Origin: Azospirillum sp. RU38E | GTDB lineage: Bacteria > Pseudomonadota > Alphaproteobacteria > Azospirillales > Azospirillaceae | DNA: 64,000 bases | Direction of reading: 5' to 3' | Assembly: GCF_900188385.1 (NCBI RefSeq) | Contig: NZ_FZOI01000009.1 | Span: forward strand, 1 to 64,000 | Part shown: positions 18,286-27,466 of the stretch, one piece after another | Numbering within the stretch: the first letter of the stretch is position 1 | How the letters are laid out: every line of letters begins with the position of its first letter | Translations under genes and position numbers: made by a program | Notes under the pieces: generated by a model | Told to the model about the DNA's origin: nothing | Databases searched by the model: none | The model's input: the letters and a program-made list of their open reading frames with translations, nothing else

Positions 18286-19215
18286 TCAGAATTCGTCACA
18301 AAATTCTGAGACCGCCTCGCCTTCATTGAGTGATTGCGACATGAAGTCGACAAAGGCCTTTACCTTGGCCAGCACATAATTGCCCTTGGCATAGACCAGA
18401 TAGAGCGGCAATTTCGTCGTGACATGGCCGTTCAAGACGGCCTCCAGCCGGCCTGCCGCCAAATCCTGCTCAATCAGGAAACGCGGCAGAAAGGCAATGC
18501 CCATGCCGGCCAGCAAGGCTTCGCGCGTCACGCGCACGCTGTTGGACACCAGCCGCACACCCTGCAACTGGATCACATGTTCCTGCGACAAGGCCCATTC
18601 CCCCGGACGGGAAAGATGGGTTTCCATGATGCAGGCATGGTCCTTGATTTCCGCCGGGGTGCGGGGCACGCCAGCCTTGGCGAAATATTCCCGCGCACCG
18701 GCCACCACCATGTCATATTCCCACAGCTTCACCGAATCGAGTGACGAATCGTAAGTATCACCGGTCCAGAAGGCGAGATCAAAATCGCCTTTGATCAGGT
18801 CGATCTTGCTGTCCGTCAAATCCAGGTGAAACTTGATCTGCGGGTACATTTCCAGAAATTTCGGGATCATTTCGGTGATCCGGAACAGGGACGCGACAAC
18901 CGGTGCGCGCACCCGCAAATCACCACGCGGCGTCGCCTGGATGCCGGCCAGCAGGTCGTTGGCTTCCTTCACCTCATCCAGAATGCGAGAACAGCGGCTG
19001 TAAATTTCCCGCCCAGCGGGCGTCAGCGCGATGCTGCGCGTCGTGCGTTCCAGCAGGCGCAGGCCGATGCGCGCTTCCAGCTGGGAGATCTGGCGGCTGA
19101 CCGCCGCCTTGGAATAGCCCAGCGCATCGGCTGCCGCCGAGAAGCTGCCCGTGCTGACCACCGCGGCGAACGACATCATGGAGACGGCGTTGGCAATTTC
19201 CAGGCGTTCGTCCAT
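18286..19215 (-). CDS. LysR-type transcriptional regulator
   Basis: Regulator of 309 residues. An N-terminal winged helix-turn-helix (residues about 5-65: FAAVVSTGSFSAAADALGY, then KAAVSRQISQLEARIGLRLLERTTR) is followed by a periplasmic-binding-protein-like effector domain. I start it at 19215, preceded by GGGAGAG; the longer frame upstream is intergenic. It diverges from the TonB receptor at 19471, and the 255-base gap between them has four repeated TTGTTG/TTGTAG elements. It likely controls the receptor, the flavin monooxygenase genes and perhaps the 9.3-18.2 kb operon. That is an inference from motif sharing and location. Confidence 0.93.
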   Translation of the reverse strand: MDERLEIANAVSMMSFAAVVSTGSFSAAADALGYSKAAVSRQISQLEARIGLRLLERTTRSIALTPAGREIYSRCSRILDEVKEANDLLAGIQATPRGDLRVRAPVVASLFRITEMIPKFLEMYPQIKFHLDLTDSKIDLIKGDFDLAFWTGDTYDSSLDSVKLWEYDMVVAGAREYFAKAGVPRTPAEIKDHACIMETHLSRPGEWALSQEHVIQLQGVRLVSNSVRVTREALLAGMGIAFLPRFLIEQDLAAGRLEAVLNGHVTTKLPLYLVYAKGNYVLAKVKAFVDFMSQSLNEGEAVSEFCDEF

Positions 19216-19232
19216 CGGCGCTGCTCTCCCCC

Positions 19233-19396
19233 AATTGTTGGTAAATCGGCCCAATTGCGCACGTATTGTTGCATTTACGCATCTATGCCGGATGCGGCCG
19301 GGCGCTGTCAACCAATCCGGTGCCGAGATGGGCGCCCGAACCACTGTTGCATAAATCTTCCAATCATTCTGCTTCGATATGGATTGTAGCATAAAC
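19233..19396. promoter_or_regulatory. Cluster of four TTGTTG-like elements between lysR and the TonB receptor
   Basis: Elements AATTGTTGGTAAATCG (from 19233), ATTGTTGCATTTACG (from 19265), ACTGTTGCATAAATC (from 19343) and GATTGTAGCATAAACG (from 19382) share a TTGTTGCATAAA-like core in the same orientation. Two similar elements lie at 11076 and 11116. LysR regulators bind several spaced half-sites in such divergent regions, so this is a credible control region for the neighbouring regulator. Confidence 0.5.
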
Positions 19397-19470
19397 GAGA
19401 TTATGATAGCTCTGTGTAAATAAAAAATCAGGGAGAGTTCACTTCAAGTTCTGGGAGAAGGACGGGAGAC

Positions 19471-21774
19471 ATGCGTAAGATTTCATCCAAGCCGCCGCAA
19501 TTGCGCGTGCGGTTGCTGGCAAGTGCTGCCTTGTTGAGCACATTGGCAATTCCGCAGGCACATGCCCAACAGCAGGGCCAGAGCATCGATCTGGAAGAGA
19601 TTGTGGTCACCGCAGAGAAGCGGAGCTCCACAATTCAACAAACCCCCATCAGCATTACCGCCGTCACCGGCGATCAGTTGCTGAAACAGGGGATCGCCGA
19701 CGTGGCCCGGCTGGCGACACAGACACCGGGTATTTCCATCGCCTCCTCGGGTCCGGGCCGGACCCAGTTCAATATAAGGGGCCTGTCCGGCAATGGCGGT
19801 TCATCGCCAACGGTGGGCTTTTATCTGGATGATGTGCCGGTGACGCCGCCCGCCTCGCAAATCGCGGCGGCCGGCAAGGTGCAGATTGACCCCACACTCT
19901 ATGATCTGGCGCGTGTGGAGGTGCTGCGCGGGCCGCAGGGCACGCTTTATGGTGCCAGTTCGATGGGCGGCACCATCCGGCTGATCACCAATGGGCCGGT
20001 GATGAATAATTTCCATGCCAAGGCCCAGGGGGAACTGTCATCCACCAAAGGCGGCGGCACCAATTATTCCGGTAATGTCATGCTGAACATCCCCCTGGTG
20101 GATGACAAGCTGGCTGTCCGGCTGGTTGGCACCGAACGTCATAATGATGGGTTCATCGACCGCGTCATCCTGAACAATTTCCCCCTGCCCCAGGGCAATG
20201 ACCGGGGCAATGTGCTGGCCGCCCCCGTGGCCAGGGTGATCGAGAATGATAATAGCGACCGGCTGCGCGCTTTCCGGGGCACGCTGCTGTTCACGCCCAC
20301 GGAAAATCTGACCATCGAGCCGGCGATTTTCCACCAGAAGCTCACCACCAGCGGCCTGTCGGCCATCGACATGCCGCCGGGCCGGATGGCGCATTACCAG
20401 CCGACCGACGTGAATGAACTCTCATCGCAGCGCTTCGATGCCTATAGCTTGCGGGTGAAGTACGATATTGGCGGGGTATCGCTGCAATCCATCACCTCGG
20501 TGCTGCGGCTGGGTTCCTTCATCAAGGAGGATGATGCCGAAAGCCAGTTCTTCGCCTTCGGCCCCCTGGGCAAGACCGGGCTGGCGGCCGACAATTACAC
20601 GACGGAACGCCATTCATCGCGGCAGATTAATGAGGAGTTCCGCGTTTCCTCCAACTATGACTCGCCTTTGCAATGGCTGGCGGGGGCCTATTACAGTAAA
20701 TATCGGGATGATCTTTACATCCGTAATACGGTGGATGATCTGATCCCGGTCTTCGGCACCAACAATGCCTTCACTGATGAAGAGCGCGATACGCTGAAAC
20801 AGAAGGCCCTGTTCGGGGAAGCCAATTACCAGTTCCTGCCGGAATGGAAACTGACGCTGGGCCTGCGTTACTTCACCTATCGCTTCTCCTACAAGCAGAA
20901 TGCCACAGGTCTGGCGGCCCAGACCGGGTTGTTCTCCGGCACCGCCCGCGACAGCGGGCTGACGCCCAAGGCCACCCTGACCTATACGCCCGACCGTGAC
21001 CTGCTGGTCTATGCGACGGCATCGGAGGGCTTCCGGCCAGGCGGCCCCAACCTGCCCATTCCCACCAGCGGGGCCATCGATTGTACCAATTCCTTCAAGG
21101 AACTGGGTCTGAAAGGACAGCCCCCCACCTTCGGCCCCGACCGGGTGTGGAATTATGAGCTGGGGCAGAAGGCCAAGCTGTTCGATGGTAAGGTGACCTT
21201 CAACAGCGCGCTGTATTACATTGACTGGACCGACATCCAGCAACAGACGACCCTGTCCTGCGGCTATAATTTCACCGCCAATTCCGGCCGCGCCTATTCC
21301 AAGGGGGCAGAGGCCGAAATGTCCGCCCGGTTGGGCTGGGGTTTCACCCTGCAACAATCGGTGGGCTACACCCGCTCCGCCCTGACAAGGATCAGCCTGC
21401 CGGGCAATTCACCCCTGGACCAGCAATTGCCCGACGTGCCGCGCTGGACCGCCACCACCGCATTGGAATATGCGGATGATATCAGTGATGATTTGTCGCT
21501 GAGCGCCCGCATCTCCAACCGCTATATCGGCGGCCAGTATAATTACAGCGCGGTGCCGGCCAGCCTGACCCGCAAACCGTCCTATGACATTCTGGATGCC
21601 CGCATTTCCGTGTCGGGCGACAGTTGGACGGCCTCGCTTTTTGTCGACAACATCACCAATCGGCGCGCCATTGTCGGGATCAACCGCTCCCAGGCGCAGA
21701 ATAATCCCTATTTCGCCCGCGCCTTCATCAACCGGCCGCGAACCTTCGGCCTGTCGATCGAAACTGAGTTTTAA
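19471..21774 (+). CDS. TonB-dependent outer-membrane receptor
   Basis: Receptor of 767 residues. A signal peptide ends near AHAQQQ (residue about 33). It is followed by the TonB box/plug region EEIVVTAEKRSSTIQQTPIS, the plug motif FNIRGLSGNGG and the barrel-lining YLDDVPV and GPQGTLYGASSMGGTIR motifs. A 22-strand-type barrel follows, ending in FGLSIETEF with the terminal Phe recognised by the BAM complex. There is no N-terminal STN signalling domain. The subfamily resembles receptors for aromatic or polyketide-like compounds in sphingomonads. It lies upstream of the flavin monooxygenase and opposite LysR, so it likely imports the substrate of these enzymes. Confidence 0.95.
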   Translation: MRKISSKPPQLRVRLLASAALLSTLAIPQAHAQQQGQSIDLEEIVVTAEKRSSTIQQTPISITAVTGDQLLKQGIADVARLATQTPGISIASSGPGRTQFNIRGLSGNGGSSPTVGFYLDDVPVTPPASQIAAAGKVQIDPTLYDLARVEVLRGPQGTLYGASSMGGTIRLITNGPVMNNFHAKAQGELSSTKGGGTNYSGNVMLNIPLVDDKLAVRLVGTERHNDGFIDRVILNNFPLPQGNDRGNVLAAPVARVIENDNSDRLRAFRGTLLFTPTENLTIEPAIFHQKLTTSGLSAIDMPPGRMAHYQPTDVNELSSQRFDAYSLRVKYDIGGVSLQSITSVLRLGSFIKEDDAESQFFAFGPLGKTGLAADNYTTERHSSRQINEEFRVSSNYDSPLQWLAGAYYSKYRDDLYIRNTVDDLIPVFGTNNAFTDEERDTLKQKALFGEANYQFLPEWKLTLGLRYFTYRFSYKQNATGLAAQTGLFSGTARDSGLTPKATLTYTPDRDLLVYATASEGFRPGGPNLPIPTSGAIDCTNSFKELGLKGQPPTFGPDRVWNYELGQKAKLFDGKVTFNSALYYIDWTDIQQQTTLSCGYNFTANSGRAYSKGAEAEMSARLGWGFTLQQSVGYTRSALTRISLPGNSPLDQQLPDVPRWTATTALEYADDISDDLSLSARISNRYIGGQYNYSAVPASLTRKPSYDILDARISVSGDSWTASLFVDNITNRRAIVGINRSQAQNNPYFARAFINRPRTFGLSIETEF

Positions 21775-21786
21775 AAAGAAAACCAA

Positions 21787-21816
21787 TCCGGCCCTGCTTC
21801 GGGTGGCAGGGCCGGA
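21787..21816 (+). terminator. Hairpin between the TonB receptor and monooxygenase genes
   Basis: TCCGGCCCTG (21787-21796) pairs perfectly with CAGGGCCGGA (21807-21816). No T-tract follows, and the monooxygenase starts 36 bases later in the same direction. It may be a partial terminator or mRNA-processing structure that lowers expression of the downstream enzymes. Confidence 0.45.
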
Positions 21817-21851
21817 CCTGTGCGAACAGAAAAATATCTGGGAGATGCATC

Positions 21852-23051
21852 ATGTCGGTTTCACAGATGGCCCGTCGGGATCACCCGACGGCAGAAGAGC
21901 TGGTGGCGCACGCCGCCGCCATGATCCCCGTCCTGCGCAGCCGGGAGGCGGCGACGCTGAAGGCCGGTCAGGTATCGGCGGAAACAATCCACGAATTGCA
22001 GGAGGCGGGCTTTTTCCGCGTGCTGCAGCCCAAACGCTATGGCGGCTATGAAATGTCGCCGCTCACCTATGGTCGCATCGCCCGCACCCTGGCGGAAGGC
22101 TGCATGAGCACGGCCTGGGTCTATGCCGTGGTGGCCGTGCATAATTGGGAACTGGCCCTGTTCGATGACCGGGCAGCACAGGAGGTTTGGGGCAGCGACG
22201 ATAATGTGCGCATCTGTTCCTCCTATATGCCGGTCGGGCGGGTGACGCGGGTAGAAGGCGGCTATCGGCTCAGCGGTCGCTGGGGCTTTTCCAGCGGTTC
22301 GGGCCATTGCGACTGGGTGATCCTGGGCGCCAATATCCCGTCCGAAACACCGGGCGCCCCGCCGGAGCCGCGCAATTTCCTGCTGCCACGCGCCGATTAT
22401 CAGGTGCTGGATAATTGGGATGTGATGGGGCTGCAGGGTACCGGCAGCAATGACATTCTGGTGGAGAACGCCTTCGTGCCGGAATATCGCACGGTGCGGG
22501 ACCAGGATCTGTTTGACATGCGCTGCCCCGGCCATGCGGTCAATACGGCACCGCTGTACAAAATCCCCTTCGCGCAGATTTTCAACCGCACCGTTTCCAG
22601 CACCTCCCTGGGTACGCTGAAACATGCGTTGGAAGCCTTTATCGAGGCCACCCGGTCACGACGGACCACCTATACCGGTGAAAGGCTGGCCCGCGACACC
22701 TCTGTACAGTTCACCATTTCCGAGGTGGAGCGCATCCTGGATGAACAGGTGCTGGTGATCGAACGCGATCTGACCGAGCTGCTGGACCGGGCAGTGGCCA
22801 ATGACTGGCCGCTGGAACGCCGCGCCGCCCTGGCCGCTGCCACCACGGCGACGGTCAGCCGCTGCGTGCGCGGCATTGATCTGCTGATGGAATTCAGCGG
22901 GGCCAAGGCGCTGTTCCGGGGCAACCCGATCCGCCAGGCTTTCCTGGATATCCACAGCGCCCGTGCGCATGTCGCCAATAATCCCTACCCCTATGGGCGC
23001 AATCGCGGGGCGATGCTGCTGGGCATCGAAAATGACAATCAGGATATCTGA
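21852..23051 (+). CDS. Flavin-dependent monooxygenase, acyl-CoA dehydrogenase fold (HpaB-C2/HsaA type)
   Basis: Protein of 399 residues with the acyl-CoA dehydrogenase layout: an N-terminal helical domain (HELQEAGFFRVLQPKRYGGYEM), a middle beta domain (GRWGFSSGSGHCDWVILGA) and a C-terminal helical bundle. This form of the fold oxygenates phenols or other aromatics with reduced flavin supplied by a separate reductase. The gene for a flavin reductase follows 21 bases later, which supports the two-component reading over a true acyl-CoA dehydrogenase. It sits downstream of a TonB receptor. The hydroxylated substrate is unknown. Confidence 0.88.
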   Translation: MSVSQMARRDHPTAEELVAHAAAMIPVLRSREAATLKAGQVSAETIHELQEAGFFRVLQPKRYGGYEMSPLTYGRIARTLAEGCMSTAWVYAVVAVHNWELALFDDRAAQEVWGSDDNVRICSSYMPVGRVTRVEGGYRLSGRWGFSSGSGHCDWVILGANIPSETPGAPPEPRNFLLPRADYQVLDNWDVMGLQGTGSNDILVENAFVPEYRTVRDQDLFDMRCPGHAVNTAPLYKIPFAQIFNRTVSSTSLGTLKHALEAFIEATRSRRTTYTGERLARDTSVQFTISEVERILDEQVLVIERDLTELLDRAVANDWPLERRAALAAATTATVSRCVRGIDLLMEFSGAKALFRGNPIRQAFLDIHSARAHVANNPYPYGRNRGAMLLGIENDNQDI

Positions 23052-23072
23052 AAGCCAGGGGAGCATCGGCGC

Positions 23073-23600
23073 ATGAGTGAAATCGCCACCCCATCCGCCA
23101 GCGCCGGCGCAATGCCAGCGCTGGCGGATGAATTCCGCCTGGCCATGCGGCGGCTGGCCGGCGGGGTCTGCATCATCACCGGGCTGGCCGACGGGGCAAG
23201 GCTGGGCATTACCGCCACGGCCGTCTGTTCCCTGTCGGCCGATCCGCCGTCCCTGCTGGTCTGCATCAACCAGCGTTCATCCTTATGCGCGGCCCTGGCG
23301 CCCGGCCGGACCTTCTGCATCAATGTGCTGAATGGGGATCAGGCGGACATCGCCAGTACCTTTGGCAGCAGCCGCGTCCAGGCCGAACGTTTCCTGGGTG
23401 GTAACTGGCAGTGTTTTGATGATGGCATCCCCTATCTGCCGGATGCGCTCTGCAGCATCCGTTGCAATGTCGATGGCATGATCGATTACGGATCGCACCG
23501 GATTTTCATCGGCAAGGCGGGCGCGATCCACCTCACCGATCCGTTCCGCCCGCTGGTTTATGGCAATGGGGCCTATCACCATCTGCACCCGGTGGCGTGA
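23073..23600 (+). CDS. Flavin reductase, partner of the two-component monooxygenase
   Basis: Protein of 175 residues of the HpaC/HsaB FMN-binding split-barrel family. Landmarks are FRLAMRRLAGGVCIITG near the start, GITATAVCSLSADPPSLLVCIN for flavin binding, FCINVLNGDQADIA in the middle, and HRIFIGKAGAIH near the end. It uses NAD(P)H to make the reduced flavin used by the oxygenase encoded just upstream. Start follows GGGGAG at a suitable distance. It is the last gene of this transcript; a hairpin follows. Confidence 0.92.
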   Translation: MSEIATPSASAGAMPALADEFRLAMRRLAGGVCIITGLADGARLGITATAVCSLSADPPSLLVCINQRSSLCAALAPGRTFCINVLNGDQADIASTFGSSRVQAERFLGGNWQCFDDGIPYLPDALCSIRCNVDGMIDYGSHRIFIGKAGAIHLTDPFRPLVYGNGAYHHLHPVA

Positions 23601-23787
23601 TCAGGGGGGACGATGTTTTGCTGTTGAATGTCAGCGCCACGTCGTCCCGCCCCTTTCAAATCTCATCACTATCTCCCTTGATCGTGACCGATCCTGGGAG
23701 GTTTTGTGTTCCCTCAGTCGCCGGGCGGGCGCATCCGCGCCCTTGGCTTACGCGGGCATGGGCCCGCGGGCCGGCGGTCGCCAGCCT

Positions 23788-23822
23788 CCAATCCGCCAAG
23801 GGTCAAACCCTCGGCGGATTGG
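23788..23822. terminator. Hairpin between convergent flavin reductase and cytochrome c genes
   Basis: CCAATCCGCC (23788-23797) pairs with GGCGGATTGG (23813-23822), and AGGGT/ACCCT extend the stem toward a three-base loop. It lies in the gap between a plus-strand and a minus-strand gene, only three bases from the latter's stop, so it probably acts on both transcripts. Confidence 0.6.
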
Positions 23823-23824
23823 CA

Positions 23825-24472
23825 TCACTTCGCCGCCTTTGGCAAGGTGGCCGGGATCGAATACCAGAAGCTGATATGGCAGGCCTCGCACGCCTCATCC
23901 AGGTGCCCACCGGCAACCACCAGACCCTGCACATCCTGCTTGTCGATGGCGGCCAGCGCCTGCAGCGTCGTCTGCCGCACCCCTTCGGTGAAGCCGATGA
24001 AGGCCGGCCGGTTTTCCTTGATCATGGCTTCAATCTGCGCCGGCGGATGTTCACCAAAATGCGCTTCGGCCCCCGGCGCTGCCACCCGCCGACCTTCGAT
24101 CAACAGCAGGTTCATCGCTTCCAACAGCATCATGGCGTGGGCGCGTACCGCCTGCCATTCCTCTGGCGTGCGCGGCTGGCGCTTCTCCACCCCTGCCTCG
24201 TTGCTGATGACGGCCACGGCGTCCCACACCCCATCGGCGGCGGGATCAACCATATGTTCCATCAATTCATGGATGGTGGCATGGGCTTGAAAGGCCGGGG
24301 CGTCGGCTTTGGGGGCGGCGGCATCCGCTGACTGCCATCGGTCAACCCCGTACAGCACACCACAGCCCATGACCAGCGCCAGTACCGCCCAGAGCGGCCG
24401 CTGGCGAAAGCGGCGGGCTGGTGACAGACGGTTCGTGCGGGTTCTCCCCCTGCTTCGCAAGCCGAATTTCAT
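23825..24472 (-). CDS. Membrane-anchored c-type cytochrome (c'-like) with single CxxCH
   Basis: Protein of 215 residues. A basic N-terminus is followed by one transmembrane or signal-anchor segment (LWAVLALVMGCGVLYGV, residues about 27-43). An all-helical periplasmic domain ends with the haem-binding CEACH motif near residue 196, the C-terminal position typical of cytochrome c' and c556. It begins after GGAGGGGG. It converges with the flavin reductase gene and is isolated from other cytochrome genes. A role in electron transfer or gas/redox sensing is possible. Confidence 0.75.
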   Translation of the reverse strand: MKFGLRSRGRTRTNRLSPARRFRQRPLWAVLALVMGCGVLYGVDRWQSADAAAPKADAPAFQAHATIHELMEHMVDPAADGVWDAVAVISNEAGVEKRQPRTPEEWQAVRAHAMMLLEAMNLLLIEGRRVAAPGAEAHFGEHPPAQIEAMIKENRPAFIGFTEGVRQTTLQALAAIDKQDVQGLVVAGGHLDEACEACHISFWYSIPATLPKAAK

Positions 24473-24683
24473 GAGCGCGCACCCCCTCCGGTTAGAAGGC
24501 CATCATCAATGCGCCGCACCAGCCGTGCGGCACCCTCTGCTGCTGTCATGTCGGGTTTCTCCACAAGGTCGGCCCGACCTTGCCGATCAATGGCGGGGGC
24601 CGACCACGCCATTCTATCCGCTTATCAGGGGCTTCATGGCCGGATAACGGTCATGAAACCGTTGCACAGCCCCGTAACAGAAT

Positions 24684-24722
24684 AAAAAAAGGGGGAAGGC
24701 CGCACCCACGCGGCCTCCCCCC
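24684..24722 (-). terminator. Intrinsic terminator of the TonB receptor at 24734
   Basis: On the minus strand GGGGGGAGGCCGC pairs with GCGGCCTTCCCCC across a six-base loop and is followed by seven T (24684-24690 read as A on the plus strand). It starts 12 bases beyond the receptor stop. This is the clearest textbook terminator in the window. Confidence 0.9.
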
Positions 24723-24733
24723 TGGTAGCAGCA

Positions 24734-27091
24734 TCAGAACTCCACCTTATACTGCACACCGATCTGCAACGGACGGCTGACAGCGCCCACCGGCAGGTAA
24801 CGGAAGCCGCCACCCGACAGCATCTCCCGCCGCAGGAACGCGGACGGGTAGAGGTTGCCGAAATTCAGCCGTTTATCCAGCAGGTTCTTGCCATAGAGGG
24901 AGAGGGTCGCATTGTCGAAGCGCAGGCCGATACTGGCATTGACCAGATTGAAGGCCGGGCGGTTCAGAAAACCGTTCCCGTCCAGGTTCGGCACCGGCAC
25001 CGTGCCGGTGTAGCTATAGTCGGCCGACACGAACAGGTCGGTCTCTGTGCTGACCGGCGTTTCGTAATAGCCGGAGACGGTGCCCGTCCAGCGCGGCACC
25101 TGCGCCAGCCGGGAATCCGGTGCCAAGGGCACCAGCCCCGGATCCTGCAGCACCGCATCTGTGTACCCAAGCCCCACCTGCAAGGTGAACGGGATACCGG
25201 TGAAGGGACGCCCCGACACCTCCAGTTCACCACCCCGGATGCGGGCCTTGCCGGCATTGGTGGTGAAACTGAGGGAGCAGCCCGGCAGCGGCACCGCCTG
25301 CTGCACGTCGGTCCAGTCAATCTGGAAGGCAGCAGCCGAGACATTCAGCCGCCCGCCGGCCACCCGATCCTTGGCCCCGACCTCATAGCTCCACACCGTA
25401 TCGGGGCTGTAGCGCTGGGACTGGGATTGGCTGACGCCGATGGCAGCCAGATCATTGGCGCAGAAGGTGGGCAGCGGCGCCTGCGCCCCGCCAACGCGGA
25501 AGCCCTTGGAGGCCGAAGCGTAGACCGTGCCCTCGTCCGTCATCTTGTAGGAGATGACCGCCTTGGGCACGAAGCCGGCCTGGAAATTCTTCAGTTCCGG
25601 CACAAAGGCCCCTTCGGGCGGATTGACCATGCCGGTGCTGAGATTTTCTTCCACCCGCTGGGTGATCCAGTAATGCCGCAGCCCCAAGGTCAGCGTCAGT
25701 TTTGGTACAATATCGTAGTACAACTCACCAAAGACAGCGACATTGTCTTCATGCTTGGGAATGGTGACTTCGTTCTGATAATCCTGCGGAAAGCCCGCCT
25801 TGAGCAGTTCCGGCACCCGGATGGCCGGCTGGCGGAAGGTCTGATCCTTGCGCTGATAGAAAAAGCCGGCCACGCCCGACAGGTTGGGCAACAGTGTGCC
25901 ATCGTCAAAGGAAATGCGGCTTTCGTGGGTATAGCGCTCTTCCTTGTTGATGCTGATGACGTAAAGGGCGGGGTTGCCCAGATCAGCACCCAGTTCACGC
26001 TTGAAATACTGGTTGGTGCCCTCCGTCCCATCCTCCAGCTCCTGCACCTTGCGGGCAAAAATGCTGGTGGAGGAGGTGACGGCAAAGCCCTCCCCCTCAT
26101 AATTCAACACCACGGAACCAATGCCCCAGCGGTTGCGGGAATATTCCTGCACATCATGGTCACGGTTGAGCGTGTAGGATACCGGTTTGAAGCCCGGCAG
26201 CGGCAGATAGGCGGCCGGGAAGCCGTGCAGCTTGGAAAGCTCCCCCATGCCGGTGACGGTGGCTTCCAGCTTCTCCGTCAAGGCGGCGCGCAGGGTGACC
26301 GTGCCCGACAGGCTGTCATTGCGCCCCTGCCCGTCCTTGACGAACGGCTGGCCATTGGCGCCGGGGAACGCGCGCTTGATGAAGCCGGATTCCCGCTGGG
26401 CGTTCAGCGCGACATTCAGCGCCAGCTTATCGGGCGTCAGCACCACATTGGTCAGCGCATTGATGCCGGCATCGGGCCCGCCGCCATTGGTGCCGCCAAC
26501 CTGGACCTGGGCGGAAGAATGCTGGTCAGACAAGGACGGCTTCTTGGTGATGAAGCGCACATTGCCGCCCATGGAACTGGCACCGAACAGGGTGCCCTGC
26601 GGCCCCTTCAACACCTCAATCCGGTCCAGGCCCAGCGCCTGCGGGCTGACTGTCGAGGGGACGGGCGTGTCATTCATATAGTAGGCGGTGGTCTCAGCGC
26701 CGACCACGCCACGGATCGTTGTCTGACGCCCGCCGCTGAAACCGACCGAAGAGACATCCGACCCCTGACCATATTGGAAGGTCAGATTGGGGATCTTCGT
26801 CGCATAGTCGGTGAAACTCTGGATATTCTGCTTCTCCAGAAAGTCAGACGAAAAGGCGGTGATGGAAACCGGCACATCCGTCAGTTTTTCATCCCGCCGG
26901 CGGGCAGAGACGACGATTTCCTCCAGCATCCCGCCCGTTTCTGCAGATGCCGTGGCGGTGGACGCTTTCTGCTGGGCAGAAGCGGGGTTGCTGCCCAGCC
27001 CCGCCAGGGCCAGCCCCACCGCCAGCGCGTAACGGGAGACCTGTTTTCCAGCCATCAGATGATACCCGTTATTGTTCAAGAGCCTGACCAT
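24734..27091 (-). CDS. TonB-dependent outer-membrane receptor
   Basis: Receptor of 785 residues with a signal peptide ending near NPASAQQ (residue about 41). The plug begins LEEIVVSARRRDEKLTDVPV and includes TIRGVVGAETTAYYMND and GPQGTLFGASSMGGNVR. A long beta barrel ends IGVQYKVEF with a terminal Phe. The start at 27091 is supported by AAGGAGG seven bases upstream; an internal ATG at 27055 would still leave a signal peptide. It is transcribed divergently from the APC permease. The 375-base gap between them holds the operator-like element described separately, so both transporters may be induced together. Confidence 0.95.
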   Translation of the reverse strand: MVRLLNNNGYHLMAGKQVSRYALAVGLALAGLGSNPASAQQKASTATASAETGGMLEEIVVSARRRDEKLTDVPVSITAFSSDFLEKQNIQSFTDYATKIPNLTFQYGQGSDVSSVGFSGGRQTTIRGVVGAETTAYYMNDTPVPSTVSPQALGLDRIEVLKGPQGTLFGASSMGGNVRFITKKPSLSDQHSSAQVQVGGTNGGGPDAGINALTNVVLTPDKLALNVALNAQRESGFIKRAFPGANGQPFVKDGQGRNDSLSGTVTLRAALTEKLEATVTGMGELSKLHGFPAAYLPLPGFKPVSYTLNRDHDVQEYSRNRWGIGSVVLNYEGEGFAVTSSTSIFARKVQELEDGTEGTNQYFKRELGADLGNPALYVISINKEERYTHESRISFDDGTLLPNLSGVAGFFYQRKDQTFRQPAIRVPELLKAGFPQDYQNEVTIPKHEDNVAVFGELYYDIVPKLTLTLGLRHYWITQRVEENLSTGMVNPPEGAFVPELKNFQAGFVPKAVISYKMTDEGTVYASASKGFRVGGAQAPLPTFCANDLAAIGVSQSQSQRYSPDTVWSYEVGAKDRVAGGRLNVSAAAFQIDWTDVQQAVPLPGCSLSFTTNAGKARIRGGELEVSGRPFTGIPFTLQVGLGYTDAVLQDPGLVPLAPDSRLAQVPRWTGTVSGYYETPVSTETDLFVSADYSYTGTVPVPNLDGNGFLNRPAFNLVNASIGLRFDNATLSLYGKNLLDKRLNFGNLYPSAFLRREMLSGGGFRYLPVGAVSRPLQIGVQYKVEF

Positions 27092-27267
27092 AGCCCCTCC
27101 TTATGTGACGTCCCTGTCCGTGGATATTGCGGGCACCTGGCAATACGCAGCGGATACCGCCCCCACCTGCCGCCTGGCAGGATGGTGACGGCCCGGAAGA
27201 AGCCGCGATGTCAGTGTGCGCCTGTTCAAACCCGATGCGCCGTGGCGGCGCTGTTGTTTCCACCAAC

Positions 27268-27327
27268 ATACTTGCATCTGACGCTGAGGCAAGATATTTT
27301 ATGCCTATAACAATTTTTCGTGGGAAG
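27268..27327 (+). promoter_or_regulatory. Operator/promoter element A in front of the APC permease
   Basis: ATACTTGCAT (27268-27277) is followed at the same spacing as in element B by GGCAAGATATTTTATGCC (27288-27305) and TATAACAAT. GGCA and TGCC bound a dyad. TTGCAT with a TATTTT 16 bases later is a possible promoter. The similarity to element B at 56964-57020 runs on to the GGGA of a ribosome-site-like stretch. The rest of the 27092-27466 gap has no recognisable gene. Confidence 0.65.
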
Positions 27328-27466
27328 GTTTTCCGCCCCGGCTCTGTTGCCGCCCTTTGACGGGCGCCCTGGCCGGGACTGGCCCCCTTCTTTCCGTCGT
27401 TCGCCAGGACGGGCATCCCCTTGTGCGGGCTGCCACCACCCCTGAATCCAGGACTGCACCATCGCC

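Noticed and set aside
21852-23051. True acyl-CoA dehydrogenase of beta-oxidation
   Set aside because: The adjacent HpaC/HsaB-like flavin reductase and the HsaA-like sequence features fit a two-component monooxygenase better.
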